Made by a program: the position numbers and the translations under genes | In this document: in pieces, positions 1-8,907 of the stretch | Layout: each line of letters starts with the position of its first letter | How positions within the stretch are numbered: the stretch's first letter is position 1 | Notes under the pieces: model-generated | What the model saw: only the letters and a program-made list of their open reading frames with translations | The model's database searches: none | Told to the model about the DNA's origin: nothing | Source of the DNA: CAZYFH01 sp965249175 | GTDB lineage: Bacteria > Acidobacteriota > Vicinamibacteria > Vicinamibacterales > UBA8438 | Assembly: GCA_965249175.1 (NCBI GenBank) | Contig: OZ252227.1 | Span: 682,001 to 746,000, forward strand | Reading direction: 5' to 3' | DNA length: 64,000 bases

Positions 1-4
1 GTAG

Positions 5-112
5 CATTCGGCGGCCGATGCATCCCGTCCTGCGGCGTTGCTTCCTCGGTCACAGACTGCCTGTCTGCTCCCTCGTCGCGCCTTGCAGGACGGGCGCCTC
101 GACCGCCGAATG
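5..112. repeat. Long imperfect inverted repeat
   Basis: The arms at 5-33 and 85-112 are near-perfect reverse complements. Each begins with CATTCGGCGG at its outer end and has CCCGTCCTGC further in. The centre carries a second small hairpin, CAGAC (53-57) with GTCTG (63-67), almost concentric with the outer arms. The whole can fold into one cruciform of about 108 nt. No ORF inside is believable. It could be an intergenic repeat or a miniature element; the function is unknown. Confidence 0.55.
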
Positions 113-121
113 GAGCGGCCG

Positions 122-143
122 CGGGGTTCGGGGCGAAGCCCCG
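122..143 (-). terminator. Terminator-like hairpin
   Basis: CGGGGTTCG at 122-130 pairs with CGAA-G-CCCCG at 134-143, leaving one bulged G and a three-base loop. It starts two bases past the stop of the minus-strand gene ending at 145. No T-run follows on the minus strand, so this is a hairpin without a classic Rho-independent tail. Confidence 0.4.
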
Positions 144-144
144 T

Positions 145-948
145 CTAAGTAGGCGCCTCGTCGCTGAAGAGGTAAGAGAACGCCCCCGCGCGGGTTGGCG
201 CGGCACTGGGCGGCTCCGCCATGTCGGCCCCGAGGGCCAACAGATTCCCGACGATGTCGTCCGGGCCCAACGACCACGCCGCGCCGGTGAGCCCGAGCGA
301 GAACGCCGTCGGCTGATTCCAGACGCTGCCGGCGCTCGCGAGGAGCTCGGCCGACGCTTCCGTCATCCGCAGCTGGCGTTCGAGCAGCGAGGCCTGCTTC
401 GTCATCCGGCGAATCGACGGTTTGATGGACGAAGCCGCGGAGGTTGCGGGTGAAGCGTTGATACGCCTCACGGTGCTCTCCCCGGAACGTGAGCACCTCG
501 TCGATGGGAACCGCGCTCTGGTCGACGCCCACCGGTTGCATGTCAAGCGACACCACAGGGGCCAGCTCCTGGTAGATGATTTCCGCCAGCCCGCCGTCGC
601 TCATGTATCCGAACTGGGAGTACGCGAGCGCCTGAAACGCCGTCGGCCGCGCCGCGAGCTCGTCGAGCGCACCCGAGGCGATCAGGTCCGTCAGCGCATC
701 GGCAACCGTCTTCGCCCCCGGGGGTCGACGAACGCACTGAGATCGACGATCTGCAGCAACCCGTCCTCTTGGAGACGCGACGCGACATTCTCGTCACCCT
801 CGAATGGGCTCGCGCGCGCGAACTCGGGCGAGAGCAGCACGATGCCGTCGAAGAAGAGGATCAGGTTCTTCAGCCAGTTGCTCTTCGACCAGACCGGGTT
901 CGGATAGTAAAAGGCCCACTCTGGCAGCCGATCGGTCATCGCGCTCAT
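145..948 (-). pseudogene. DUF6236-like protein, two frameshifts
   Basis: The start at 948 overlaps the stop of the upstream gene (ATGA-type overlap). The N-terminus (MTDRLPEWAFYYPNP, then NWLKNLILFFDGIVLLSPEF) resembles the DUF6236 family, as recognised by eye. The frame is lost near 721, beside a C5G5 run, after the segment ending FVDPRG. It resumes in another frame with AKTVADALTDLIASGALDEL and runs to about 400, where it shifts again and ends at 145 with FSYLFSDEAPT. The three segments read as one protein of about 267 residues. Either the gene has decayed or these are indel errors. The cellular role is unknown. Confidence 0.55.
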
Positions 949-1433
949 CGATCGCCCGACTCTATCGTGCCCTTCACCGCGCCAAACACGCGGCGCGCCA
1001 GATCCTGGGAGATCCGCTCTCGAATCGCGCCGCACTCCACCAGTACGGTGTCATCGCCCGTGTCGATGGACACATCCCAGCGGTCGCGGGACAGGCCGTC
1101 AGGCCGGTCCTCGACCACCTCGGCCGGCAGCACGTTGCCCTCGTACCCTCGCGCGATGCTCGCGGCGATTGGAGCCCCGTTGATCAGCACGCGGGCGGCT
1201 TTGATCGTTGGTTTCGGGATGGACCGGTCTCCGTAATGGAACGCGCCGGAATCTTCGGTGAACAACGTGAGGCCGTCGTCGGTCGGGATCTCAGCCAGGA
1301 CGATCTGACCGCGCGTCTGGACGTCGCGTAGTTGCCGTTTTCGATTCCGGCGATCCCTGGTCAATGACGTCGCAAGTCTGAGCGCGACGATCACCAGAAA
1401 GATGGCCAGCACACCGGCGGCGATGTCGCGCAT
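945..1433 (-). CDS. Membrane-anchored hypothetical protein
   Basis: A 162-aa protein with one N-terminal hydrophobic segment (MRDIAAGVLAIFLVIVALRL), then a basic stretch and a soluble domain. The topology suggests a single-pass inner-membrane protein with its bulk in the cytoplasm. I recognise no family. It is the first gene of a two-gene minus-strand unit; its stop overlaps the start of the broken DUF6236-like gene, so the two were probably translationally coupled. It diverges from the carbamoyltransferase gene across about 70 bp. Confidence 0.7.
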   Translation of the reverse strand: MRDIAAGVLAIFLVIVALRLATSLTRDRRNRKRQLRDVQTRGQIVLAEIPTDDGLTLFTEDSGAFHYGDRSIPKPTIKAARVLINGAPIAASIARGYEGNVLPAEVVEDRPDGLSRDRWDVSIDTGDDTVLVECGAIRERISQDLARRVFGAVKGTIESGDR

Positions 1434-1503
1434 GCCGCTTCATCGTACCAGACGCGTACAATGGATCCGGCGGCGCGCGCGACGTCAGCGTGCGTTCCAC
1501 GGC

Positions 1504-3330
1504 ATGGCGGCGACGTATATCCTCGGCATCTCGGCTTTCTACCACGACTCCGCGGCTTGCCTGCTGTGGGACGGGGAGATCCTCGCCGCCGCACAGGAGG
1601 AGCGGTTCTCACGCAAGAAACACGACCATCGGTTCCCGCGTCATGCCGTGGCCTACTGCCTGTCTGAAGCCGGGATCACTCCAGGTGATCTGAGATTCGT
1701 CGCCTTCTACGACAAGCCATGGCTGAAGTTCGAGCGGTTGCTCGAGACCTACTTGGCGTTCGCGCCGGCCGGCTTGCCGTCCTTCATGAAGGCCATGCCG
1801 CTGTGGCTCAAGGAGAAGCTCTGGATGGGCGACATGGTGAAGGCTGCCGTCGGCTTCGATGGCGAGCTGCTGTTTCCCGAACACCACCAGTCTCATGCCG
1901 CTTCCGCGTTCTTCCCGTCGCCCTATCAGCGCGCAGCGGTCCTCACGATCGACGGGGTTGGGGAGTGGGCGACCGCGTCATGGGGGACTGGACGAGACAA
2001 CCGCGTGGAGCTCGAGTTCGAGCTGCGGTTTCCGCACAGCCTCGGCCTGCTCTACAGCGCGTTCACCTATTACACCGGGTTCAGGGTCAACTCGGGTGAG
2101 TACAAGATCATGGGGCTGGCCCCGTATGGCGAGCCAAGATTCGTTCGGACCATTCTCGATGAGCTCATCGACCTGAAGGACGACGGATCCTTCCGGTTGA
2201 ACATGAAGTACTTCAACTATTGCCAGGGCCTGACGATGACGTCGTCGGCCTTCGACGATCTCTTCGGCGGCCCGCCGCGCCCACCCGAGTCGAAAATCAC
2301 GGCGCGCGAGATGGACCTGGCCCGTTCGGTGCAGGACGTCACCGAGGAGGCCGTCCTGCGCATGGCGCGACACGTGCGTGCGAAGACCGGTGAGCGGCGG
2401 CTGTGTCTCGCCGGCGGTGTCGCGCTCAATTGCGTCGCCAACGGCAAGCTGCTCCGCGAGCGTGTGTTTGACGACCTCTGGATCCAGCCGGCGGCCGGCG
2501 ACGCCGGCGGCGCGATCGGCGCCGCGCTCGTTGCGTGGCATCACGTGCTGGACCAGCCGCGCGAGGTGTCCGGTCCACGCGACCGGCAGAGCGGGTCGTA
2601 TCTGGGGCCGCGCTTTTCGACGGATCGCATCTCGGCCTGGCTCGAGCAGCAAGGCTACCCGTTTCACCTGAAACGCGATGGGCAGTTCTCGTCCGATGTC
2701 GCGGAGCTGCTGGCGAGCGGTAAAGTGGTCGGCTGGTTCAATGGGCGGATGGAGTTCGGACCGAGGGCCCTTGGGAGCCGGTCGATCCTTGGAGACGCGC
2801 GTAGCTCGACCATGCAGTCCGTCATGAACCTCAAGATCAAGTATCGCGAGTCCTTCAGGCCGTTTGCGCCGAGCTGTCTCGAGGAGGACGTCGGCGACTA
2901 CTTCGAGCTTGATCGCCCCTCACCGTATATGCTGCTCGTTGCCCCGGTGCGGGCGGAGCGGCGTGTCGGCATGAGCGACGAACAAGAGCGGTTGTTCGGC
3001 ATCGACAAGCTCAACGTGCCGCGCAGCGATATTCCGGCGGTGACCCACGTCGATTACTCAGCGCGGATCCAAACCGTCAACGCGGAAGACCACCCTGCGT
3101 ATCATCGACTGATTGAGGCGTTCAAGCGCCGCACGGGTGTCGGGGTGATCATCAACACATCGTTCAACGTGCGAGGCGAGCCCATCGTCTGCACACCCGA
3201 GGACGCCTACCGTTGCTTCATGCGGACGGAAATGGACGCGCTGGTGCTCGAGGATCTGCTGCTCCTCAAGCCCGAGCAGCCACCGATGCCGGATGACGAC
3301 GACTGGCGGTCAGAATATGAACTGGATTGA
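1504..3330 (+). CDS. NodU/CmcH-family carbamoyltransferase
   Basis: This 608-aa enzyme should transfer a carbamoyl group from carbamoyl phosphate to a hydroxyl of a small molecule or sugar, via a carbamoyladenylate. Seen: the N-terminal kinase-like fold start (ILGISAFYHDSAACLL), HHQSHAASAFF near residues 126-136, GGVALNCVANGKL near 303, and the C-terminal signature EFGPRALGSRSILGD near 416. I chose the ATG at 1504 over the earlier 1402 because the first 34 codons upstream are arginine-rich and unlike the family. It overlaps the next gene (SxtJ) and heads a trio seen in many genomes. The acceptor substrate cannot be told from sequence. Confidence 0.93.
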   Translation: MAATYILGISAFYHDSAACLLWDGEILAAAQEERFSRKKHDHRFPRHAVAYCLSEAGITPGDLRFVAFYDKPWLKFERLLETYLAFAPAGLPSFMKAMPLWLKEKLWMGDMVKAAVGFDGELLFPEHHQSHAASAFFPSPYQRAAVLTIDGVGEWATASWGTGRDNRVELEFELRFPHSLGLLYSAFTYYTGFRVNSGEYKIMGLAPYGEPRFVRTILDELIDLKDDGSFRLNMKYFNYCQGLTMTSSAFDDLFGGPPRPPESKITAREMDLARSVQDVTEEAVLRMARHVRAKTGERRLCLAGGVALNCVANGKLLRERVFDDLWIQPAAGDAGGAIGAALVAWHHVLDQPREVSGPRDRQSGSYLGPRFSTDRISAWLEQQGYPFHLKRDGQFSSDVAELLASGKVVGWFNGRMEFGPRALGSRSILGDARSSTMQSVMNLKIKYRESFRPFAPSCLEEDVGDYFELDRPSPYMLLVAPVRAERRVGMSDEQERLFGIDKLNVPRSDIPAVTHVDYSARIQTVNAEDHPAYHRLIEAFKRRTGVGVIINTSFNVRGEPIVCTPEDAYRCFMRTEMDALVLEDLLLLKPEQPPMPDDDDWRSEYELD

Positions 3331-3742
3331 CGTGCCGCCGGCTCCGGTCGACCCGAACGCGCGCCGACGCGTGCTCAGGAACTTCGGGTTCGTGATGGCG
3401 GGCGCGTTCGGTGTGATTGGCGGACTCGGCCTCTGGCGCGATCGCTCGTTCGCGCCCTACGTCCTGGTGCTCGCCGCCGCGTTTCTCCTTGCCGGGCTGG
3501 TCGCCCCGCGAACGCTCGATGGCATCGAGCGTGGATGGATGAAGCTGGCTGGTGTGCTGTCCGCTGTGATGACGCGGGTCATCCTTGGGCTATCCTTTCT
3601 GTTGGCGATCACGCCGGTCGGGCTGTTACGGCGGCTGGTCGCGGGCGATTCGCTCGGCTTGCGGCCCGACCCTGCGGCGACGACGTACTGGATCGAGACG
3701 GAAAAGGACGGGCCGGCAAGTCGACCGGACAAGCCGTATTAG
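3317..3742 (+). CDS. SxtJ-family membrane protein
   Basis: A 141-aa protein with three or so hydrophobic segments (around FVMAGAFGVIGGLGL, YVLVLAAAFLLAGL and VILGLSFLLAITPVG). It ends in a soluble tail with the TTYWIE motif usual for SxtJ proteins. The start at 3317 (MNWIDV) lies inside the carbamoyltransferase 3' end, giving a 14-bp overlap and probable coupling. SxtJ proteins accompany NodU-type carbamoyltransferases and may help place the reaction at the membrane. The function is unproven. Confidence 0.8.
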   Translation: MNWIDVPPAPVDPNARRRVLRNFGFVMAGAFGVIGGLGLWRDRSFAPYVLVLAAAFLLAGLVAPRTLDGIERGWMKLAGVLSAVMTRVILGLSFLLAITPVGLLRRLVAGDSLGLRPDPAATTYWIETEKDGPASRPDKPY

Positions 3743-3762
3743 GCGGTCGCGCGGCGCTGAAT

Positions 3763-3921
3763 ATGTCACTGAGATCGAACCTGGCGATGACGTGGGATTT
3801 TCTCCGCGTCCGCAAGAAGTGGTGGCTGGCCCCGATCATCATCTTCCTGCTGCTCGTGAGCCTCCTCATCGTGTTGTCCCAGGGGAGCGCGGTGGCGCCG
3901 TTCATCTACACGATCTTCTAG
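3763..3921 (+). CDS. DUF5989 small membrane protein
   Basis: A 52-aa protein: an amphipathic N-terminus (MSLRSNLAMTWDFLRVRKK), one transmembrane helix (WLAPIIIFLLLVSLLIVL) and the short tail GSAVAPFIYTIF. This is the DUF5989 pattern, the usual third member after a carbamoyltransferase and SxtJ. The ATG at 3763 is chosen because the conserved text begins there; the frame is open further upstream but not protein-like. It is probably a membrane subunit of the same system. Confidence 0.8.
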   Translation: MSLRSNLAMTWDFLRVRKKWWLAPIIIFLLLVSLLIVLSQGSAVAPFIYTIF

Positions 3922-3965
3922 CTGGAGCGCGGGGCCGTTGGCCGGGGGACGGTCCAAGAATCAGG

Positions 3966-4856
3966 GTGGCTGACGATCCTGTCCTGCGGCGTGCCTACGC
4001 CAGTTGCCAACGCCTCGCCCGGCGTCACTACGAGAACTTCCCAGTCGCGTCTCGGCTGCTCCCGGCCGCCATCCGACCGCACATCGCCGCCGTCTACGCT
4101 TTTGCCCGTTGCGCCGACGATTTCGCGGACGAGGGTACGCGGGCCCCTGCGGAGCGGTTGGCGCTGCTCGACAGCTGGCAGGCCCGGCTGCTTGCGTGCC
4201 GGTCCGAGGGTGCGGGCGACGAACACGCGCCGCCAGACCACCCGATGGCCAACGATGTCTTCCGCGCTCTCGGTCACACGATGCGCCGATACGACCTGCC
4301 GCCGGGGTTGTTCACCGACCTACTGAGCGCGTTCCGCCAGGACGTGACGCAGCACCGCTACGAGAGCTGGGTGGAGCTTCTCGACTACTGTGGCCGGTCG
4401 GCGAATCCCGTCGGTCGCATCGTGCTGCGTCTCAGCGGACACCGCGACGATCGGCTCGATCGCGCGTCGGACGCTGTCTGTTCGGCGCTCCAGATCACCA
4501 ACTTTCTTCAGGACTTCCGGCGCGACTGGGGCCAGGGACGCCTCTATGTGCCCGCCCAGGTCTACGAGGCCTGCGGCGCGCTCGTTGCCGACCTCGATGA
4601 GGCGCGTCTGACCCCGGCGTGGCGAGCAGCGCTCGCCGCATGCGCGGATCGCACCCGCGCGCTGTTCAGTGACGGCCGGCACGTCTGCAACGGCGTGGGT
4701 GGGCGTCTGCGGCTCGAGTTGCGGGTGACCTGGCTCGGCGGGATGCGCATACTCGATCGGCTCGAGCGAACGCGGTACGATCCGCAGACGGGCCGTCCGA
4801 CCCTGGGGCTTGCCGATGCCGTGCCCCTGTTCTGGAACGCGCTCGTGTGGACGTGA
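3966..4856 (+). CDS. hpnC: Squalene synthase HpnC (hydroxysqualene synthase)
   Basis: A 296-aa isoprenoid synthase that, with HpnD and HpnE, makes squalene from farnesyl diphosphate for hopanoids. HpnC converts presqualene diphosphate to hydroxysqualene. Seen: the first Asp-rich motif in YAFARCADDFADEG and the second in NFLQDFRRDWGQGRLYVP. The GTG at 3966 (reading VADDPVLRRAY) is chosen because family similarity starts there; the open frame continues upstream across SxtJ in a non-coding register. It is followed without a gap by hpnD. Confidence 0.9.
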   Translation: MADDPVLRRAYASCQRLARRHYENFPVASRLLPAAIRPHIAAVYAFARCADDFADEGTRAPAERLALLDSWQARLLACRSEGAGDEHAPPDHPMANDVFRALGHTMRRYDLPPGLFTDLLSAFRQDVTQHRYESWVELLDYCGRSANPVGRIVLRLSGHRDDRLDRASDAVCSALQITNFLQDFRRDWGQGRLYVPAQVYEACGALVADLDEARLTPAWRAALAACADRTRALFSDGRHVCNGVGGRLRLELRVTWLGGMRILDRLERTRYDPQTGRPTLGLADAVPLFWNALVWT

Positions 4857-5692
4857 GCCGCGACACAAATTTCTACTATTCGTTTCTGGTCCTTCCAGCG
4901 GAGAAGCGCCGCGCGATCGTCGCGGTCTGGGACTTCTGCCGCGCCGTCGACGACGCAGTCGACCGACCGACGCCACGCGACGCCGGTGGGCCGCCCCCCG
5001 ACCCGACGCGCGAGCTCGCTCGTTGGCGGGCCGAGCTCGACCGGTGCTACGGTCGAGGCACACCCGAGACGGTGCAGGGAATCGCGCTGAAGCCATATAT
5101 CGAGCGCTTTGAGCTCCCGCGCGCTCCGTTCGACGACCTGGTGGACGGCGTCGCCATGGACGTGACACGGCGGCGCTACGAGACGTTCGACGAGCTGTAT
5201 CAGTATTGCGTCCGGGTGGCGTCGGCGGTTGGTCTGATCTGCATCGAGATCTTCGGCTATCGCAATCGTGGGACCCGCGACTACGCCATCGCGCTCGGTG
5301 TCGCGCTCCAGCTCACCAACATCATCCGTGACGTCCCGACCGATCTCGACAGCGGGCGAATCTACCTGCCATTGGCCGATCTGCGGCAGTTCGGGGTGAG
5401 CGAAACCGATCTCGCATCGGGTCCCTCCGCCGGTGTGCGCGCGCTGCTGGCACACGAGTGCCACCGCGCGCGATCGTTCTACGCGAAGGCGCGCGCCGCG
5501 CTGCCGCCAGAGGATGCGCGGCGGCTGGTCGCTGCCGAGATCATGGGCGGCATCTACCTTGCCATCCTCGGCCGCATCGAAAGGCGCGACTACAACGTCT
5601 TCCGTGAGGTGGTCCGGGTGCCGCGCCTCCGCCGCGCGCTCATCGCCGCGACAGTGTGGGCGCGGGTCATGGTCTCTGGGACGGAACGATGA
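4847..5692 (+). CDS. hpnD: Presqualene diphosphate synthase HpnD
   Basis: A 281-aa enzyme joining two farnesyl diphosphates head-to-head to presqualene diphosphate. Motifs: Asp-rich WDFCRAVDDAVD near residues 28-39 and QLTNIIRDVPTDLDSGRIYLP in the second half. The GTG at 4847 overlaps hpnC by 10 bp; a second GTG at 4853 would give a 4-bp overlap, and either suits translational coupling. Cytosolic or membrane-peripheral. Order hpnC-hpnD-hpnE is the usual arrangement. Confidence 0.92.
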   Translation: MDVSRDTNFYYSFLVLPAEKRRAIVAVWDFCRAVDDAVDRPTPRDAGGPPPDPTRELARWRAELDRCYGRGTPETVQGIALKPYIERFELPRAPFDDLVDGVAMDVTRRRYETFDELYQYCVRVASAVGLICIEIFGYRNRGTRDYAIALGVALQLTNIIRDVPTDLDSGRIYLPLADLRQFGVSETDLASGPSAGVRALLAHECHRARSFYAKARAALPPEDARRLVAAEIMGGIYLAILGRIERRDYNVFREVVRVPRLRRALIAATVWARVMVSGTER

Positions 5693-5729
5693 GACGACCG
5701 CCCGAACCTGCACGCGAGCGACAGGGACC

Positions 5730-7088
5730 ATGCCAGACGCGATCGTGATCGGCGCGGGGTTCGCCGGCCTCAGCGCGGCGGTTGGCCTGGCCGCGCGCGG
5801 GGTGGACGTTCTCGTGCTGGAAAGCAGGCCACGGCTCGGCGGCCGCGCGACGTCGCTGCGCGATCGGACAACAGATGAGCTGGTCGACAACGGCCAGCAC
5901 GTGCTCTTCGGCTGCTACCGGGAGACGTTTCGGTTTCTCCGACGATTGGGCGTCGACGGCGACGTTCGGATCCAGCCCACACTGGGTATCGATTCGATCG
6001 ACCGTCACAACCGTCTGACGCGGCTCGAATGCCCGCATCTGCCCGCGCCGCTCCATCTGCTCGCCGGGGTCCTCGAGTGGGACCGGCTGCCGGTTCATGA
6101 GCGATTCGCGACGTTGAGACTGCTGGCGCCGCTCCGGCAGGCGCGCAGAGAAGCCGCGGGCGGCCGCCTCTCCGAAACCGCGCCCACTGGCGAGACGGTG
6201 CGACAGTGGCTGATACGGCATGGCCAGGGACCACTCGTCAGGGAGTTGCTGTGGGAGCCGCTCGCACTTGCCGCGCTCAACCAGCAGCCGGATCACGCGG
6301 CGGCCGCGCCGTTCGTGCGTGTCCTGGCCGAGCTGAGCGGGCACCGGGTCACCGACGCGGCGATCGCCGTGCCGTCGCGTCCGCTCGAGTCGTTGTATGC
6401 GGAACCGGCGCGGCGCTTCATCGAAGAGCGCGGTGGCGTCGTTCGCACGAGATCGCCGGCCACGGTTCACGTCGACGGCGACCGCGGGATGCTGCGTGTG
6501 GCGACCGGGGGGGAGCTGCTCGACTCGCGGGCAGTCGTCTCGGCCGTCCCGTGGTCCAGCTTCGCGCGTCTCTTCGACGCCCCGCCGCCGGCGCTCGGGC
6601 CGACGATCGCGACGGCTGAAGCGATGGATGGCTCGCCGATTGTGACGGTCAACCTCTGGCTCGACCGCCCACTGCTGCCCGCGCCGTTTCTCGGATTGCC
6701 CGGTCGAACGATGCAGTGGGCCTTCGACAAGCGCGCGGCGTTCGGTGGCGCCGCCTCGCACCTGTCGATGGTGGCCAGCGGCGCGGCCGAGCTGCTCGGT
6801 CTACAGAACGACGCTCTCGTCGCGATGGCGACCCATCAGCTGCGCGACGCGTTGCCCTCGCGTGGTTGGCGCGTCAATCACGCCAGCGTGATTCGTGAGC
6901 CGCTCGCCACCTTTTCGCTCGCGCCGGGCCAACCTTCACGGCCTGGCACGACGACGCCGGTCAGCGGCTTCTTCCTCGCGGGCGATTGGATCGATACTGG
7001 TCTGCCGGGTACGATCGAAAGCGCCGTGATCAGTGGCCATCGCGCCGCCGACGCCGTGTTCCGGACGCTGTCCGGCGCCACACCTTGA
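5730..7088 (+). CDS. hpnE: Hydroxysqualene dehydroxylase HpnE
   Basis: A 452-aa FAD-dependent amine-oxidase-fold protein that reduces hydroxysqualene to squalene. The N-terminus carries the dinucleotide-binding loop IVIGAGFAGLSAA and the motif ESRPRLGGRATSLRD; the C-terminus has FLAGDWIDTGLPGTIESA, the second FAD contact. The ATG at 5730 is the family start; the frame is open earlier but overlaps hpnD and is not protein-like. It completes the squalene set. No squalene-hopene cyclase lies in the window. Confidence 0.9.
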   Translation: MPDAIVIGAGFAGLSAAVGLAARGVDVLVLESRPRLGGRATSLRDRTTDELVDNGQHVLFGCYRETFRFLRRLGVDGDVRIQPTLGIDSIDRHNRLTRLECPHLPAPLHLLAGVLEWDRLPVHERFATLRLLAPLRQARREAAGGRLSETAPTGETVRQWLIRHGQGPLVRELLWEPLALAALNQQPDHAAAAPFVRVLAELSGHRVTDAAIAVPSRPLESLYAEPARRFIEERGGVVRTRSPATVHVDGDRGMLRVATGGELLDSRAVVSAVPWSSFARLFDAPPPALGPTIATAEAMDGSPIVTVNLWLDRPLLPAPFLGLPGRTMQWAFDKRAAFGGAASHLSMVASGAAELLGLQNDALVAMATHQLRDALPSRGWRVNHASVIREPLATFSLAPGQPSRPGTTTPVSGFFLAGDWIDTGLPGTIESAVISGHRAADAVFRTLSGATP

Positions 7089-7131
7089 GCCCTGAGGCAT
7101 AGGCCGCGCCCGGCAATCGCGGAACCTCAAC

Positions 7132-8340
7132 ATGGATACGGATTCGGTCATCGTCCACTACCAGGAGATCGCGCTCAAGGGGCGAAACCGCTCGTGGTTC
7201 GTCGAACGGCTGGTGCGCAACCTGCGTGATGCCACCTCCGATCTCGGCGTCGTCCGCGTCCGCGCGCTCATGGGCCGCATCGAGCTGACGATGGGTCCGA
7301 CCGTCGTGTGGGACGAGGTGCGCGAGCGTGTTGCGCGGATCTTCGGCATCGCCAACTTCGCTCGTGCCCGCAGCACCGGACGGGACATCGAGGAGATCGC
7401 AACCGCGATCCTCGGCGATCTGAATGCGATTCACGGTACGGCCAGCGAGGGCGGCCCGGCCGGCCTCGGTGCCGTGCGGAGTTTTCGCGTGCGCGCAAGC
7501 CGCGCGGACAAGATGTATCCCCTCACGTCACCGGAGATCGAGCGGGAGGTTGGGGGCCGGATCAAGGCGGCGCGGGGCTGGCCGGTTGACCTGACACGGC
7601 CGGCGCTCGACGTTCACATCGAAGTACTGCCGGACCGTGTGTTCTACTCGCTCGACAAGCAGCCGGGCCCCGGCGGCCTCCCATCGGGGACCAGCGGCCA
7701 CGTGTTGTGCCTGCTGTCCGGTGGCATCGACTCGCCGGTGGCGGCCTACCGCCTGATGAAGCGCGGCTGCCGCGTCCGGTTCGTGCACTTCCACGCCTAC
7801 CCCATTCTCTCGCACGCGTCGCAGGAGAAGGTCCAGGAGATCGCGGAGTTGCTGACGCGACACCAGCTCTCGTCGCGTCTCTATGTCGTGGCGTTTGGCG
7901 AGCTGCAGCAGCGGGTCGTCGTATCGGCACCGCCGCCCCTGCGGGTCGTACTGTACCGGCGTCTGATGGTGCGCATCGCCGACCGGTTGGCAAGAACATC
8001 CAAGGCCAAGGCGCTGGTGACGGGTGAATCAGTCGGGCAGGTCGCCTCGCAGACGATCGAGAACCTCGCCGTGATCAACGACGTCACGACGCTGCCGGTG
8101 CTGCGCCCGCTCATCGGGTCCGACAAGCAGGAGATCACGAACGAGGCGAAGGCGCTTGGTACGTACCCCATCTCCATCATTCCGGACCAGGACTGCTGCA
8201 CGCTGTTCACGCCGAAGAATCCGGCCACGAAAGCGCGTCGACAGGACGTGGAGCGTGCGGAGGCCGCTCTGCCGATTGCCGAGATGGTCGATGCTGCGGT
8301 TGCCGGTGTCGAGCGTCACGATCTGTCATTCCCGACCTAA
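7132..8340 (+). CDS. thiI: tRNA 4-thiouridine synthase ThiI
   Basis: A 402-aa enzyme that sulfurates U8 of tRNA and can supply sulfur for thiamine thiazole. Order: N-terminal ferredoxin-like and THUMP domains (to about 165), then the PP-loop ATPase with LLSGGIDSP near residue 199, and a C-terminal CCTLFTPKNPATK motif. There is no fused rhodanese domain, as in Gram-positive ThiI. Its 3' end converges with and overlaps the lipoprotein frame on the other strand. Confidence 0.93.
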   Translation: MDTDSVIVHYQEIALKGRNRSWFVERLVRNLRDATSDLGVVRVRALMGRIELTMGPTVVWDEVRERVARIFGIANFARARSTGRDIEEIATAILGDLNAIHGTASEGGPAGLGAVRSFRVRASRADKMYPLTSPEIEREVGGRIKAARGWPVDLTRPALDVHIEVLPDRVFYSLDKQPGPGGLPSGTSGHVLCLLSGGIDSPVAAYRLMKRGCRVRFVHFHAYPILSHASQEKVQEIAELLTRHQLSSRLYVVAFGELQQRVVVSAPPPLRVVLYRRLMVRIADRLARTSKAKALVTGESVGQVASQTIENLAVINDVTTLPVLRPLIGSDKQEITNEAKALGTYPISIIPDQDCCTLFTPKNPATKARRQDVERAEAALPIAEMVDAAVAGVERHDLSFPT

Positions 8341-8838
8341 CTCTTCGCCAGCACCTCGGTGCCCTCGATCGACCGAGGCAGCTCGTGCCCGTGTAACTGA
8401 GGTGGATGGCGTCATCGACGAGGGTGGCGGTTCCGGACAGCGAGAAGCTGCATGACGCCGTCCCAGGGATCGACGCGGTGCCGTCGCGCTGATGTTCAGG
8501 ACGTTGCCCGTCAGCGTTCCGGTTGCGGTGCCGTCGAGCACGATGCCGCCGGCGCATGTCGCCCTGAACGTCCCGGAGTAGGTCGCGCCGTTCTGCTCGG
8601 TGATCGCCCACTCCAGCTCGGTGCACGAGCTGGCCGGCGGGAACGACGTCGACGTTCCGGCGCTCGCGACGGCCGCGCTCGACGACCAGGTGCCGAGCAG
8701 CACCGATGTAATGGTGACGCTTTCCGGGATCGCCGACGGGTCGATCGGATTGACGCTTCCCCTGCTTTCGAAGTCGCAGCCGGCTACCAGAATCGTCAGC
8801 CCACCCACAAACGCCGTAATCGCGACAGTCTTGCGCAT
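8326..8838 (-). pseudogene. Small lipoprotein, probably frameshifted
   Basis: The start at 8838 gives a lipoprotein signal peptide MRKTVAITAFVGGLTILVAGC with lipobox LVAGC. The body has repeated Gly/Thr/Ser beta-strand text (SGTFRATCAGGIVLDGTATG). After about 8490 the frame turns arginine-rich, while the parallel frame reads CSFSLSGTATLVDDAIHL. A further one-base slip near 8370 would give SIEGTEVLAKS and a stop at 8341-8343. So two single-base indels near the 3' end are likely. The ancestral product would be a secreted beta-rich lipoprotein of unknown function. Confidence 0.55.
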
Positions 8839-8887
8839 GCCGATCTCCACGCGTTCGGGGAGCGCGTAGCGATCGGTGCAACTTGTG

Positions 8888-8906
8888 GGCCAGTCGAGGA
8901 CTGGCC
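8888..8906 (-). terminator. Hairpin after DUF2283 remnant
   Basis: GGCCAGTC (8888-8895) and GACTGGCC (8899-8906) form a perfect 8-bp stem with a GAG loop. It lies just past the stop of the minus-strand DUF2283 gene at 8908. No T-run follows, so the evidence is the stem and its placement. Confidence 0.45.
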
Positions 8907-8907
8907 G

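Noticed and set aside
5..112. Integron attC-like site
   Set aside because: The palindrome is suggestive, but no RYYYAAC/GTTRRRY core pair is present and no integron cassette follows.
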